Below are positions 35,747 through 43,481 of a stretch of DNA of 64,000 nucleotides, one piece after another; positions within the stretch are counted from its first letter, which is position 1, and every line of letters begins with the position of its first letter. The notes beneath the pieces were generated by a model. The model made no database searches. It was not told where the DNA came from and saw only the letters and a list, made by a program, of their open reading frames with translations. The stretch comes from Agrobacterium tumefaciens (lineage in GTDB: Bacteria; Pseudomonadota; Alphaproteobacteria; Rhizobiales; Rhizobiaceae). Position numbers and translations under genes: made by a program. The stretch spans positions 744,001-808,000 of the forward strand of contig NZ_CP039889.1 of assembly GCF_005221325.1 (NCBI RefSeq), written 5' to 3'.

Positions 35747-37080
35747 TCGGTGTAACGCTCGGTATCCGCCCTCAGAACATCGGCGTCACCGGCCTCTCGG
35801 CGTCCGCACTTTCTCCTTTGCGCGCCCTGCTGACGGCCGGTCGGAACGCCACAATCTTCGTGAACGGCGACAGCACCGCCCATGCCGAAGCAGGGCCGTT
35901 TCAGCAATTTGCCGTGATGCTCGGTGATCTGCACGATGCGAAGGTGATTTTATACCGTTGGGCCGAATGGGAGACGAATGCCGCCACCGGGCCGAAGGCC
36001 TATGCGGACCCCATAACGCTGCGCACCGGCAAGGGAGCAACGCTCACGCTTTACCTCGCAACGCTGCCCGGCGGCATGGCGGGGTATATGCTTGCGGAGC
36101 AGCGCGTAGCGGCGGTGAGAATTCCCCGCCCCGATCTGTGTATCATGCATCATGGCCATAATATGCAGACCTTCGAAGTGCCAGGTGGCATTCCCAGTTC
36201 CGGGCGGGCCAGCCTGCTCGGTCCTCTGGGCATGACCGAATGGCAATGGCCAGGCACACCACAGCTCATCACCACGCAGAACCCCTGGCGTGACGGGACG
36301 GGCTACGACAAGGTCTATCAGGCGATCCTCGAACTGGCCCGAGCACACCCGAACCTCACGCTGGTGGATACGCACGCCGCATTTCTGGCGAAAGGAAAGG
36401 ACACCGCCCTTTACAGGGATAATATCCACCCAAACGAAACAGGATCCCGGCTTGTTGCCCGAACCCTGTTCGATGCCTATCTGGCTTCCGCATCCAATAG
36501 CGGCTTTGAGACGCCTTGCTGGCCAAAACTTCCTGCCGCCAATCTCATCGGCAATGGCGATTTCATCGATTGGTCCGGCTCCATTCCCACCGGTTGGGGC
36601 CTGACTTCACCGGGCTCCGCCATCAAAACCACGGAGGTCATCTTTTCTTCGTCCTTCACCAGCAGCCTTGCCCTCTACGCAAATGGCAGCCAGACAGCCG
36701 GTCTCACACGGTATTTCCGCAATTTGGAAGCGGCAGCGATGATCGGCAGGACGATTTCTTTCGGCGCGCTTTACAAAAACAACGAAAAGCAACGCCTCCC
36801 CTATGTCACGCTGGTCGTCAAAAGCGGCGGTGCAATCAGGACAATCTCTTGCTCCGCCCTGCAATTCGGGGGTGCCAACATCTCCGGCAACAGCGGCTGG
36901 ATGTGGGCCATTGCAAATGGAATCGCCATCGACGCTGATACCAGCCCGTCCGGATATAATTTCTACATGAGGATCCTTCCGGCATTCGGCACAAGCGTCC
37001 CAGCCTCGAATGAACCCATTCACATTCAGCGGGTCATTGCCGTCGAAGGAGACTTGCCGAGAGGCAATCTGCTCTCATGA
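35743..37080 (+). CDS. SGNH/GDSL hydrolase with C-terminal beta domain
   Basis: Start ATG 35743, coupled to a short upstream ORF, gives 445 residues. An SGNH esterase domain spans about residues 15-255: GDS with Ser44 (FVNGDSTAHAE), the block III pair HGHN with Asn140, and the catalytic Asp226/His229 in DNIHPNETG. The last 190 residues look like a carbohydrate-binding beta domain (NLIGNGDFIDWSGSIPTGW). No signal peptide is obvious. It probably removes or moves acyl groups on polysaccharide. The frame before 35743 (to 35707) shares the same reading but starts within the leader ORF. Confidence 0.8.
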   Translation: MIGVTLGIRPQNIGVTGLSASALSPLRALLTAGRNATIFVNGDSTAHAEAGPFQQFAVMLGDLHDAKVILYRWAEWETNAATGPKAYADPITLRTGKGATLTLYLATLPGGMAGYMLAEQRVAAVRIPRPDLCIMHHGHNMQTFEVPGGIPSSGRASLLGPLGMTEWQWPGTPQLITTQNPWRDGTGYDKVYQAILELARAHPNLTLVDTHAAFLAKGKDTALYRDNIHPNETGSRLVARTLFDAYLASASNSGFETPCWPKLPAANLIGNGDFIDWSGSIPTGWGLTSPGSAIKTTEVIFSSSFTSSLALYANGSQTAGLTRYFRNLEAAAMIGRTISFGALYKNNEKQRLPYVTLVVKSGGAIRTISCSALQFGGANISGNSGWMWAIANGIAIDADTSPSGYNFYMRILPAFGTSVPASNEPIHIQRVIAVEGDLPRGNLLS

Positions 37081-37212
37081 AGAAACCGATAAAATATCTT
37101 GCGTGGTGACGTCATCAAGCCCACTAATGGTCACCATATTATATTTATTGCCGCGCGGTTGCGCTGTCCCTAAGGGGACCGTCGCAATCTGCCGAAAAAA
37201 CAAAGGCCGCCA

Positions 37213-38637
37213 ATGCAAAGACGAGCAAATCATGCGGTATCGCGCCAACCTGCTTTACCAGGTTTTGTTTTGGCAATGCCGCTTTACCCTTCAAAAACAA
37301 TCAATATTCCCTGCGTCTTTCTCGCGACATTCGTTTTTGCCATTGGCTTCTTCATTCAATGCAATGTGCTGACCAGCAATATCGGTCTGCGGTTCCTCAA
37401 CATCACCGACATGTTGGTGCTGATGACGCTGCCCATCATTGCGCTGCTTTACATTCGCTGCCTGACGCCTTCCATCATCCTGCTTTACCTCCTGCCGCTG
37501 ACGGTCCTCTTTGTCCTCACCGCCCTCTTCGCCGACGCGCGTGGTGATGGCGAATTTTACACGACGGCGATGACCTATTTTTATGCGGTCTATTTTCTAT
37601 TCTTCGCCTATATGCTGTTCAAAGAAAACCTTCTGGAATTGTTCTGCTGGGGCATATTTGCCGGCTTCATAGCGGTGACGATCCTGCTTTTCCTGGACAT
37701 CGTCATCCATGACCAGTTGGCCTCCCTCGGACTATCCTTCATGTTCGATGAGGCAGGCGTCCTGGAACTCGCAGCAAAAGGTGAAATAACCCCGCTGCTT
37801 TTACGCGTCGAAAAGGCAGGCGGCATCTGGCCCGTGGGAAACACGGCTGGACCGGCCTTTGCGCTGGCAGGAGCGGCGGCCGCCTATCTCGCCGAGCGGC
37901 AGAGACGGCCCGCTCTGTTTGCCGTGTTTCTGCTCATATATCTGGCGAGCTTCACGCTCACGCTCAACCGCTCTGGCCTGTTTGCCGTTCTCGCCATCGG
38001 ACTTTATTTCTACGTCCGGAATTTCTCGATCAAGATGCTGCTCAGCACCTATTTCGGCTTTGCTTTATGTGCCCTCGTCATCGCCGCTATTCTCCCGCTC
38101 GGCGCTTTCGATTTTGCGGAAGAGGTTTTTTCGAAAAGGTTTCTTGAGGACAGCAATAGCAGCAACAACCTGCATGAGCGGTGGGAGACAATCACCGGCG
38201 GTTTTCAGGTCATGTTCCAACATCCTTTGGGCATAGGATTTACCGCTCGATATGAAGAGCTTGCACGTATCGCAAAGATCGGCACGCCCCATAACGGCTT
38301 CATGGCCACCGCCTACGCTTGCGGTCTGGGATTTTGCATGATGAGCGCCTTCGCGCTGTTTTATGCAATCTTCCGGAAACGCAAGATCGGCTTTTTTGTC
38401 TATTCAGCAATTGGGGTCATTATCGGATATCAGTTCGAAGAGCTGAATTTCAATCCCGTCTTCATGGCCCATGTGGGGCTTGCCCTCGCCTATGCCGCCA
38501 TAGATCTGGACTTCAGGCTTTTTCTGAAAAACACGATGATGCGGATGCTGGGAACGGCAGAGGACGCTCGCAACGAAGAAGAAGCAAGCGCCGTCGGCAA
38601 TCCGGGTCTGGGGCCCTTATTGTCTGACGGCAGATAG
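37213..38637 (+). CDS. O-antigen ligase/Wzy-type polymerase (second copy)
   Basis: This 474-residue polytopic protein (about 11 spans) has the periplasmic loop SKRFLEDSNSSNNLHERWETITGGFQVMFQHPLGIGF and PHNGFMATAYACGLGFCM, the arrangement of the Wzy_C superfamily. It is distinct from the first copy, with little sequence similarity. The start is uncertain: ATG 37213 opens the frame, and ATG 37276 begins nearer the first span. The 130 bases before it contain GTCCC-TAAG-GGGAC, a possible terminator for the SGNH gene. Confidence 0.82.
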   Translation: MQRRANHAVSRQPALPGFVLAMPLYPSKTINIPCVFLATFVFAIGFFIQCNVLTSNIGLRFLNITDMLVLMTLPIIALLYIRCLTPSIILLYLLPLTVLFVLTALFADARGDGEFYTTAMTYFYAVYFLFFAYMLFKENLLELFCWGIFAGFIAVTILLFLDIVIHDQLASLGLSFMFDEAGVLELAAKGEITPLLLRVEKAGGIWPVGNTAGPAFALAGAAAAYLAERQRRPALFAVFLLIYLASFTLTLNRSGLFAVLAIGLYFYVRNFSIKMLLSTYFGFALCALVIAAILPLGAFDFAEEVFSKRFLEDSNSSNNLHERWETITGGFQVMFQHPLGIGFTARYEELARIAKIGTPHNGFMATAYACGLGFCMMSAFALFYAIFRKRKIGFFVYSAIGVIIGYQFEELNFNPVFMAHVGLALAYAAIDLDFRLFLKNTMMRMLGTAEDARNEEEASAVGNPGLGPLLSDGR

Positions 38638-38642
38638 CGATA

Positions 38643-38669
38643 AAGAGGCCCCACGTCTGAGGGCCTCTT
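38643..38669. terminator. Bidirectional terminator hairpin
   Basis: AAGAGGCCC, loop of nine, GGGCCTCTT followed by ATGCC, just after the polymerase stop and before the convergent GreA-like gene. The nine-pair stem ends in A/T bases on both sides, so it can serve both strands. Confidence 0.7.
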
Positions 38670-38690
38670 ATGCCTATTCCGGCTCAGGCG

Positions 38691-39173
38691 TCAGGCGACT
38701 TCGATGATTTCAATCTCCCTGCCGGCGAGGTTGACCAAATCACCGGCCGTTTTTCCCATCATCACTCTCGCAACCGGGGAGACATAGGACATCGTCCCTG
38801 AGGCAGGGTCGGCCTCATCCTCACCGACGATCCGGAACCGTTGCGTTCGCCCGTCATCGCGACTGAAGGTCACCATGCTGCCGAAGGCAACGATGCCATC
38901 CGCCGGCGGGTCAGGCATCAGTTGTGCCGTGCGCACCCGCTCCGCAAAATATCGCATGTCCCGCAGGGGACTGGCCGATAGGCGCCGTCGTTCATTGATG
39001 TCTTCAATGGCATTGGCCGCCTCGCAGGCTTGCCGCGCCAGCTGCAACTGCTGTTCCAGTGCCTTCAGCCCGGCCTGCGTCACCAGATTAAGATGAGGCG
39101 AGATCAACCGATCCGGTAGAACGGTTTCGGCTGCGGTTTCCGCACTGTCTTCCTTGGTAAAGGCTACGCTCAA
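38691..39173 (-). CDS. GreA/GreB-like transcription elongation factor
   Basis: The chosen start is TTG 39173: GGAG lies eight bases upstream and the frame gives 160 residues, the usual Gre length. The N-terminal coiled coil (LVTQAGLKALEQQLQLARQACEAANAIEDINERRRL) carries Glu/Asp at its tip region, and the C-terminal FKBP-like domain reads FGSMVTFSRDDGRTQRFRIVGEDEADP and ISPVARVMMGKTAGD-like (read YVSPVARVMMGKTAGDLVNL). Gre factors rescue backtracked RNA polymerase. This is a divergent paralogue, probably not the main greA. It lies inside the polysaccharide island but is convergent with it. Confidence 0.8.
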   Translation of the reverse strand: MSVAFTKEDSAETAAETVLPDRLISPHLNLVTQAGLKALEQQLQLARQACEAANAIEDINERRRLSASPLRDMRYFAERVRTAQLMPDPPADGIVAFGSMVTFSRDDGRTQRFRIVGEDEADPASGTMSYVSPVARVMMGKTAGDLVNLAGREIEIIEVA

Positions 39174-39450
39174 TTCTGACACTCCACTGCCGAGATGCCG
39201 CGCGGGCATCTTCAATCCGATCCAATCTTGCCATCGCCCACGGGAGCACGGCAAGACCACGCCGCGCTGCTTCAAAAACGGACATGTAGCAGGCGGAGCC
39301 AGCCGATGACAACGCGCCCGCTCAACAGTGCGATGCAACCAAAAGGAAACATACCCCTCATAATTCGGCCTAACGAGAGGCTTTTTGCCCTGTTAGGGTG
39401 TGCAGCAGGGAGGAGTGAGGACACCAACGCGAACGGACAGGAGACGGTTC

Positions 39451-40848
39451 ATGGCCCGTACAGTAGTGAATGCGCTTGGAGACACACTCTATTACAGCGG
39501 CAATTCCACCGGATTTTTCTCCGCCACGGGTTCCGGCCCCCTGCTCGGCGGCACCGCCGGCAATGATTCCATGTGGGGCGACAGTTCCGTGAACGTGACG
39601 ATGGCGGGCGGCACGGGCGACGATATTTATTATCTCTATTCCAGCATCAATCGTGCTGTCGAAAATGCCGGGGAAGGCATCGACACTATCGATACCTGGA
39701 TGAGCTATACCCTGCCCGAGAATTTCGAAAACCTGCGAGTAACGGGCGACGGGCGTTATGCCTTCGGCAATTCGCTCGACAATATCATCACCGGCGGATC
39801 GGGCAGCCAGACGATAGACGGCGGGGCCGGCAACGACGTGCTGATCGGCGGCGGCGGTGCAGACACCTTCGTTTTCACCAGCGGCAACGGCACGGATCTC
39901 ATCATGGATTTCAGCGCCAATGATACGATCCGTCTCAATGGCTACGGCATCACTTCCTTTGATCAGCTTGTCGGCAGTGCCACACAGCAGGGCAACGATC
40001 TCTGGCTCAATTTTTCGAATGGCGAAGCCGTCGTTCTTGCAGGAACGACCGTGGACGATCTTCGGGCCGACCAGTTCGAACTCAGCCTCGACCGATCGTC
40101 CTTTACCCAGACCTTTGCCGATGAATTCGAAGCGCTGTCGCTGCGCAATGGCGGTCAAGGTATCTGGGATGCCAAATATTGGTGGGCGCCGGAAAAGGGA
40201 AGCTCGTTGACGACCAATGGCGAGGCGCAATGGTACATCAATCCCGCTTATGCCGGTACGACGGAGGTTAATCCCTTCAGCGTTCAAAATGGCGTCCTGA
40301 CCATCACCGCCGCGGAAACCGCGCAGTCGATCGCCGATGAAGTCGAGGGTTACGACTATACCTCCGGCATGCTGAACACCTATTCCTCCTTCAGCCAGAC
40401 CTATGGCTATTTTGAAATCCGCGCGGATATGCCGACCGACCGGGGCGCTTGGCCGGCCTTCTGGCTCCTGCCGGAAAACGGATCCTGGCCGCCGGAGCTC
40501 GATGTCATTGAAATGCGCGGCCAGAATCCCAACACGCTCATCATGTCCACCCATTCCAGCGCCACCGGCGAGCAGACATCGGTCATCAACAATGTCAGCG
40601 TGCCGAGCACGGAGGGGTTTCACACTTACGGCGTCTTATGGGATGCCGAACATATCACCTGGTATTTCGACGATGTCGCCGTTGCCCAGACGGACACGCC
40701 AGACGATATGCATGACCCCATGTATATGGTCGTCAATCTGGCCGTCGGCGGAATGGCGGGAACACCATCGGCCAACGACTTCAGCGACGGCTCGCAGATG
40801 ATGATCGATTACATCAGGGCCTATTCGCTCTCCGACTGGGCAGCATGA
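39451..40848 (+). CDS. Secreted GH16 beta-glycanase with RTX-like N-terminus
   Basis: ATG 39451 has AGGAG nine bases upstream and gives 465 residues without a Sec signal. The first 150 residues have glycine/aspartate-rich RTX-like motifs (GGTGDDIYYLYSS, GGAGNDVLIGGGGADTFVF) that bind calcium and are exported by type I systems. A GH16 domain fills about residues 205-460 with the catalytic motif ELDVIE (Glu349, Asp351, Glu354). ExsH/PlyA-like rhizobial glycanases of this layout shorten exopolysaccharides. Type I exporter genes (prsDE) are not in the window. Confidence 0.88.
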   Translation: MARTVVNALGDTLYYSGNSTGFFSATGSGPLLGGTAGNDSMWGDSSVNVTMAGGTGDDIYYLYSSINRAVENAGEGIDTIDTWMSYTLPENFENLRVTGDGRYAFGNSLDNIITGGSGSQTIDGGAGNDVLIGGGGADTFVFTSGNGTDLIMDFSANDTIRLNGYGITSFDQLVGSATQQGNDLWLNFSNGEAVVLAGTTVDDLRADQFELSLDRSSFTQTFADEFEALSLRNGGQGIWDAKYWWAPEKGSSLTTNGEAQWYINPAYAGTTEVNPFSVQNGVLTITAAETAQSIADEVEGYDYTSGMLNTYSSFSQTYGYFEIRADMPTDRGAWPAFWLLPENGSWPPELDVIEMRGQNPNTLIMSTHSSATGEQTSVINNVSVPSTEGFHTYGVLWDAEHITWYFDDVAVAQTDTPDDMHDPMYMVVNLAVGGMAGTPSANDFSDGSQMMIDYIRAYSLSDWAA

Positions 40849-40854
40849 ATTAAG

Positions 40855-40884
40855 ACACCGGCAGTCGTATTTGACTGCCGGTGT
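40855..40884 (+). terminator. Rho-independent terminator after glycanase gene
   Basis: ACACCGGCAGTC-GTATTT-GACTGCCGGTGT followed by TTCAC, seven bases after the stop: a twelve-pair perfect stem. Also close to the end of the convergent isomerase gene. Confidence 0.85.
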
Positions 40885-40924
40885 TTCACATATCAGCCCA
40901 TCGCGACTAGGCCTGTAGAAGGCA

Positions 40925-41839
40925 TCATTCGGCCGCTAGCTGGGTGCGTGCGGCATTCAGCGACATCAGATGCCGCGCCGTTTCGAGGCTTGCGGGCTGC
41001 TCGGCGCGGTAACGGCGGCCGATTTCCATCATCAACACGGTATCCGGCAGGAAGGTGAGCTCCGAGAAAATGTCCTGCCAGTCTATATCGCCCCAGCCGA
41101 GCGGCATATGCAGGTCGCCGATGCCAAGCGCCGTGCTTTCCTGCGGGAAATAGGGCTCATAAAAGCCCTGCGGGCGGCCGAAGGAATCGTGCACATGCAA
41201 ATGGCCGGCAACCGTCGCCATGGCGCGAAGCTCGGCGCGGAAGTCGAGGCCACGATAGGTCGATTCGAGATAGGCATGGCTGAAATCGATCAGCGCCACG
41301 ACGTTGTCGTGACCGAGAGCCTTCACGGTCGCCGCCACCTCGGTGGGCGTCTGACGATATTGACCGGGTTCGGTGGAGAAGATGTTTTCAAGGGCGACAC
41401 GCACGCCATAGGGCTTGCAGAATTCCGCCAGTTCGAAAAGCGCTTCCCGCTCGCGGGCATCGGCATCGGCCCGTTCGGCAATCTGGTCGGCGCGTAGCGC
41501 GCCGCTATGCTGAACGAGGATACCCGCGCCGATACGGTCGCAGAGCACGGCGAGCGCCTTGGCGGCGTCGATCTGGTAACGGCATGTCACCGGGTCCATG
41601 AAATTAGACGACACCAGACCATGCACGGTGTAACGGAAGCCGAACTGCTTTGCGAGCGCCACGAAACGTTCGGCGCGTTCCTCGATAATGCGGCCGCCGG
41701 CGATCAGGTCGAGGCTTGTCACCGCTATCTCGACGGTGTCGCAGCCGATATCGGCAAGCGCGCGCAGATCGCTTTCGAGTGTGGCCAGTTCGCCGTCATC
41801 CGAGCCGGCATTGAAGCCGGTACCTATAAGATTGCTCAC
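40925..41839 (-). CDS. TIM-barrel sugar phosphate isomerase/epimerase family protein
   Basis: This 304-residue protein belongs to the xylose isomerase-like TIM-barrel superfamily (AP endonuclease 2 fold). Metal-binding residues are suggested by ENIFSTEPG (Glu), LIDFSHAYLE (Asp and His), HLHVHDSFG (His-x-His-Asp) and MMEIG (Glu) near the C-terminus. The substrate could be a sugar, inositol derivative or keto-acid. It is a single gene with no transporter or regulator next to it, and is convergent with the glycanase. Confidence 0.78.
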   Translation of the reverse strand: MSNLIGTGFNAGSDDGELATLESDLRALADIGCDTVEIAVTSLDLIAGGRIIEERAERFVALAKQFGFRYTVHGLVSSNFMDPVTCRYQIDAAKALAVLCDRIGAGILVQHSGALRADQIAERADADAREREALFELAEFCKPYGVRVALENIFSTEPGQYRQTPTEVAATVKALGHDNVVALIDFSHAYLESTYRGLDFRAELRAMATVAGHLHVHDSFGRPQGFYEPYFPQESTALGIGDLHMPLGWGDIDWQDIFSELTFLPDTVLMMEIGRRYRAEQPASLETARHLMSLNAARTQLAAE

Positions 41840-41863
41840 TTCGTCATCTCCAGGGCTAAAAGG

Positions 41864-41970
41864 TCATACGGGCTCGTGCGGCCGCGCAGTGCGTCGTACA
41901 GCATTAAACAGGTCCGGCCGGTCGATCTTGACGTAATCTATGCCGACCGACGCGATGTCGTTAAGAAAAG
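41864..41970 (-). pseudogene. Possible remnant: C-terminus of a decayed enzyme
   Basis: On the minus strand a frame ending at TGA 41866-41864 reads FLNDIASVGIDYVKIDRPDL before a final polar tail. GIDYVKIDRP resembles the last barrel strand of EAL-type or GDPD-type phosphodiesterases. No start or upstream domain is present, so it looks like the broken 3' end of a lost gene. The evidence is short and the call is weak. Confidence 0.3.
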
Positions 41971-42300
41971 TCGACGCTCGCCGTCGTGTTGGTGGAAAGC
42001 GACAGGAACAGGGTGATCGGTTTGCGTTGAAACCGATCATTCAATTAGTTTTCTTCATTTACAGCTTTATGACATTCCCGGGCGTGATGAGCGGGAAGCC
42101 GAAGTCTCCTTGGATAGACACTCGAGGTCATCAGGAAAGAGCGTGCAAGAGGGTTGTTGGGAAAGGCTGAACGGGTGCCCGGTTCAGCAAACGGCGCCCT
42201 TTGGCCCAAACTCTCTAGATCTGGGATAACCGCCCGCGAAGCGGCGGCGAATATCTGAGCGGTCAGCGGACCGAAGACAGCGATCTTCGGGCGAGAGGTA
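41971..42300. other. Non-coding stretch without recognised gene
   Basis: About 330 bases between the possible gene remnant and the next unknown gene. Short frames occur but none has a ribosome site plus a plausible protein. It may be decayed sequence. Confidence 0.35.
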
Positions 42301-42639
42301 TCAACCGAGATTATGGACCATGAAATAGATCAGCCAGCAATGTGCGATCGCCAGTATCGCCCACGCCCATTTTGCGACCCTGATATCGGCATCGACAACC
42401 GTATTGCGAATCTCGGTCCTGCCCGGCGCGCCTTCCCCGGCCCGATCATCTTGGGCGGAAGATGGGAGCGTCTGGGAGGTCGGCTCATTGACAACATAGA
42501 GCCTGTCGCTGCGCAGAAGCGGACGCGACACATCATCAACGCTCTCCGCATCGGAAAGCGCACTGTCGCCGGAAACACAGCCCGCCGCCACAAGCTGCGG
42601 TGACGTCCCCCTGTTACGCACATTACCTCTATTGGGCAT
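42301..42639 (-). CDS. Putative tail-anchored small protein
   Basis: This 112-residue frame has a polar, Ser/Asp/Arg-rich N-terminal 85 residues and ends with a hydrophobic helix (KWAWAILAIAHCWLIYFMVHNLG) that could anchor it in a membrane. No family is recognised. The opposite strand has an overlapping 96-residue frame (42313-42603) that lacks such a feature, so this strand is preferred, but neither start has a good ribosome site and the region may be non-coding. Confidence 0.35.
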   Translation of the reverse strand: MPNRGNVRNRGTSPQLVAAGCVSGDSALSDAESVDDVSRPLLRSDRLYVVNEPTSQTLPSSAQDDRAGEGAPGRTEIRNTVVDADIRVAKWAWAILAIAHCWLIYFMVHNLG

Positions 42640-42793
42640 CACAATGTTCCAAACAATAAAAATAAAAATATTCCGGTGACTTCAGGTAAAGCCGTGCTTT
42701 ACCGGGTAGGCCGCGATACACGGCCCCCGCCGCGCCGATCGCCATATATTTCTCCACGCCTTGCGCCACCGCTGAAGCAAGGCGTCCCCGCGA

Positions 42794-43285
42794 TCAGGGA
42801 GCCGGGTTTCCCGGCAGTCCGCGCCCGCCCGCGTAAGGTTTCGCCTCGCGCTGGATCAGGAAGACGGACTTTTCCACCGGCAGCGGCTCGATCGTCCGAT
42901 AACGCTGAAACCGCCTGGAATATTCAAACCGGATGAGCCTGTCGTCGAACTTGCCCGCCAGAACGCGGTAGCCGTTGACGAATTCATTCAGGATTTCCAG
43001 TTCTTCTCCCCACACCCAGCCGCCGTAAGATGTCCCTTCATTCGATCGCAGCACGATCTCGAAAAAATGCCCGCCTGCCACCAGCGGCATGCGAAAGAGA
43101 ATATCGAGATTATCCTCGTCTTCCTCATCGCCTTTTTCCACCGACAGTCTGGCATGGGCGACCTTAGCGTGAACAAGCGCCGAAACCGGATAAAAAGGCC
43201 GGCCCTTGAACCACATGAATTCGCTGACCGCATAACCGACATCGTCGGCACGCTGGTAAGGTTCGGTACGCGGCTCGAACGCCAT
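42794..43285 (-). CDS. Conserved-looking hypothetical protein
   Basis: From ATG 43285 (GGAAG upstream) this encodes 163 residues; the 39-residue extension to 43402 is a less likely start. The sequence is mixed alpha/beta with aromatic residues (YAVSEFMWFKGRPFYPVSALVHAKVAHA) and an acidic segment (EKGDEEDEDN). It contains no recognised domain, signal peptide or catalytic motif. It is divergent from the BTAD/TPR regulator gene; a link to the peptide-modification cluster is possible but not supported. Confidence 0.55.
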   Translation of the reverse strand: MAFEPRTEPYQRADDVGYAVSEFMWFKGRPFYPVSALVHAKVAHARLSVEKGDEEDEDNLDILFRMPLVAGGHFFEIVLRSNEGTSYGGWVWGEELEILNEFVNGYRVLAGKFDDRLIRFEYSRRFQRYRTIEPLPVEKSVFLIQREAKPYAGGRGLPGNPAP

Positions 43286-43481
43286 GTAGCTTCCGTTAAA
43301 CGCGATCACTGTCGAAAATTCCCGATGCCTGCCCGCCGCATATCCGCTGTTTTCCGCCCGTCGTTCATTCTTCCGTTTCCGACAATAGGCAGATCGCGTC
43401 ACACCAGCGTCAAATGGAACGCTATGATGACTTTCAATTTTCCGAGCACGTTGTTAGATGATGTTTCATGAGGGGACGAAC

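Noticed and set aside
39370..40623. 417-codon minus-strand frame opposite the GH16 glycanase
   Set aside because: GH16 catalytic motif and RTX repeats identify the plus strand as coding.
42313..42603. 96-codon plus-strand frame
   Set aside because: Neither strand is strong here; the minus frame has a plausible membrane tail, this one has no feature.
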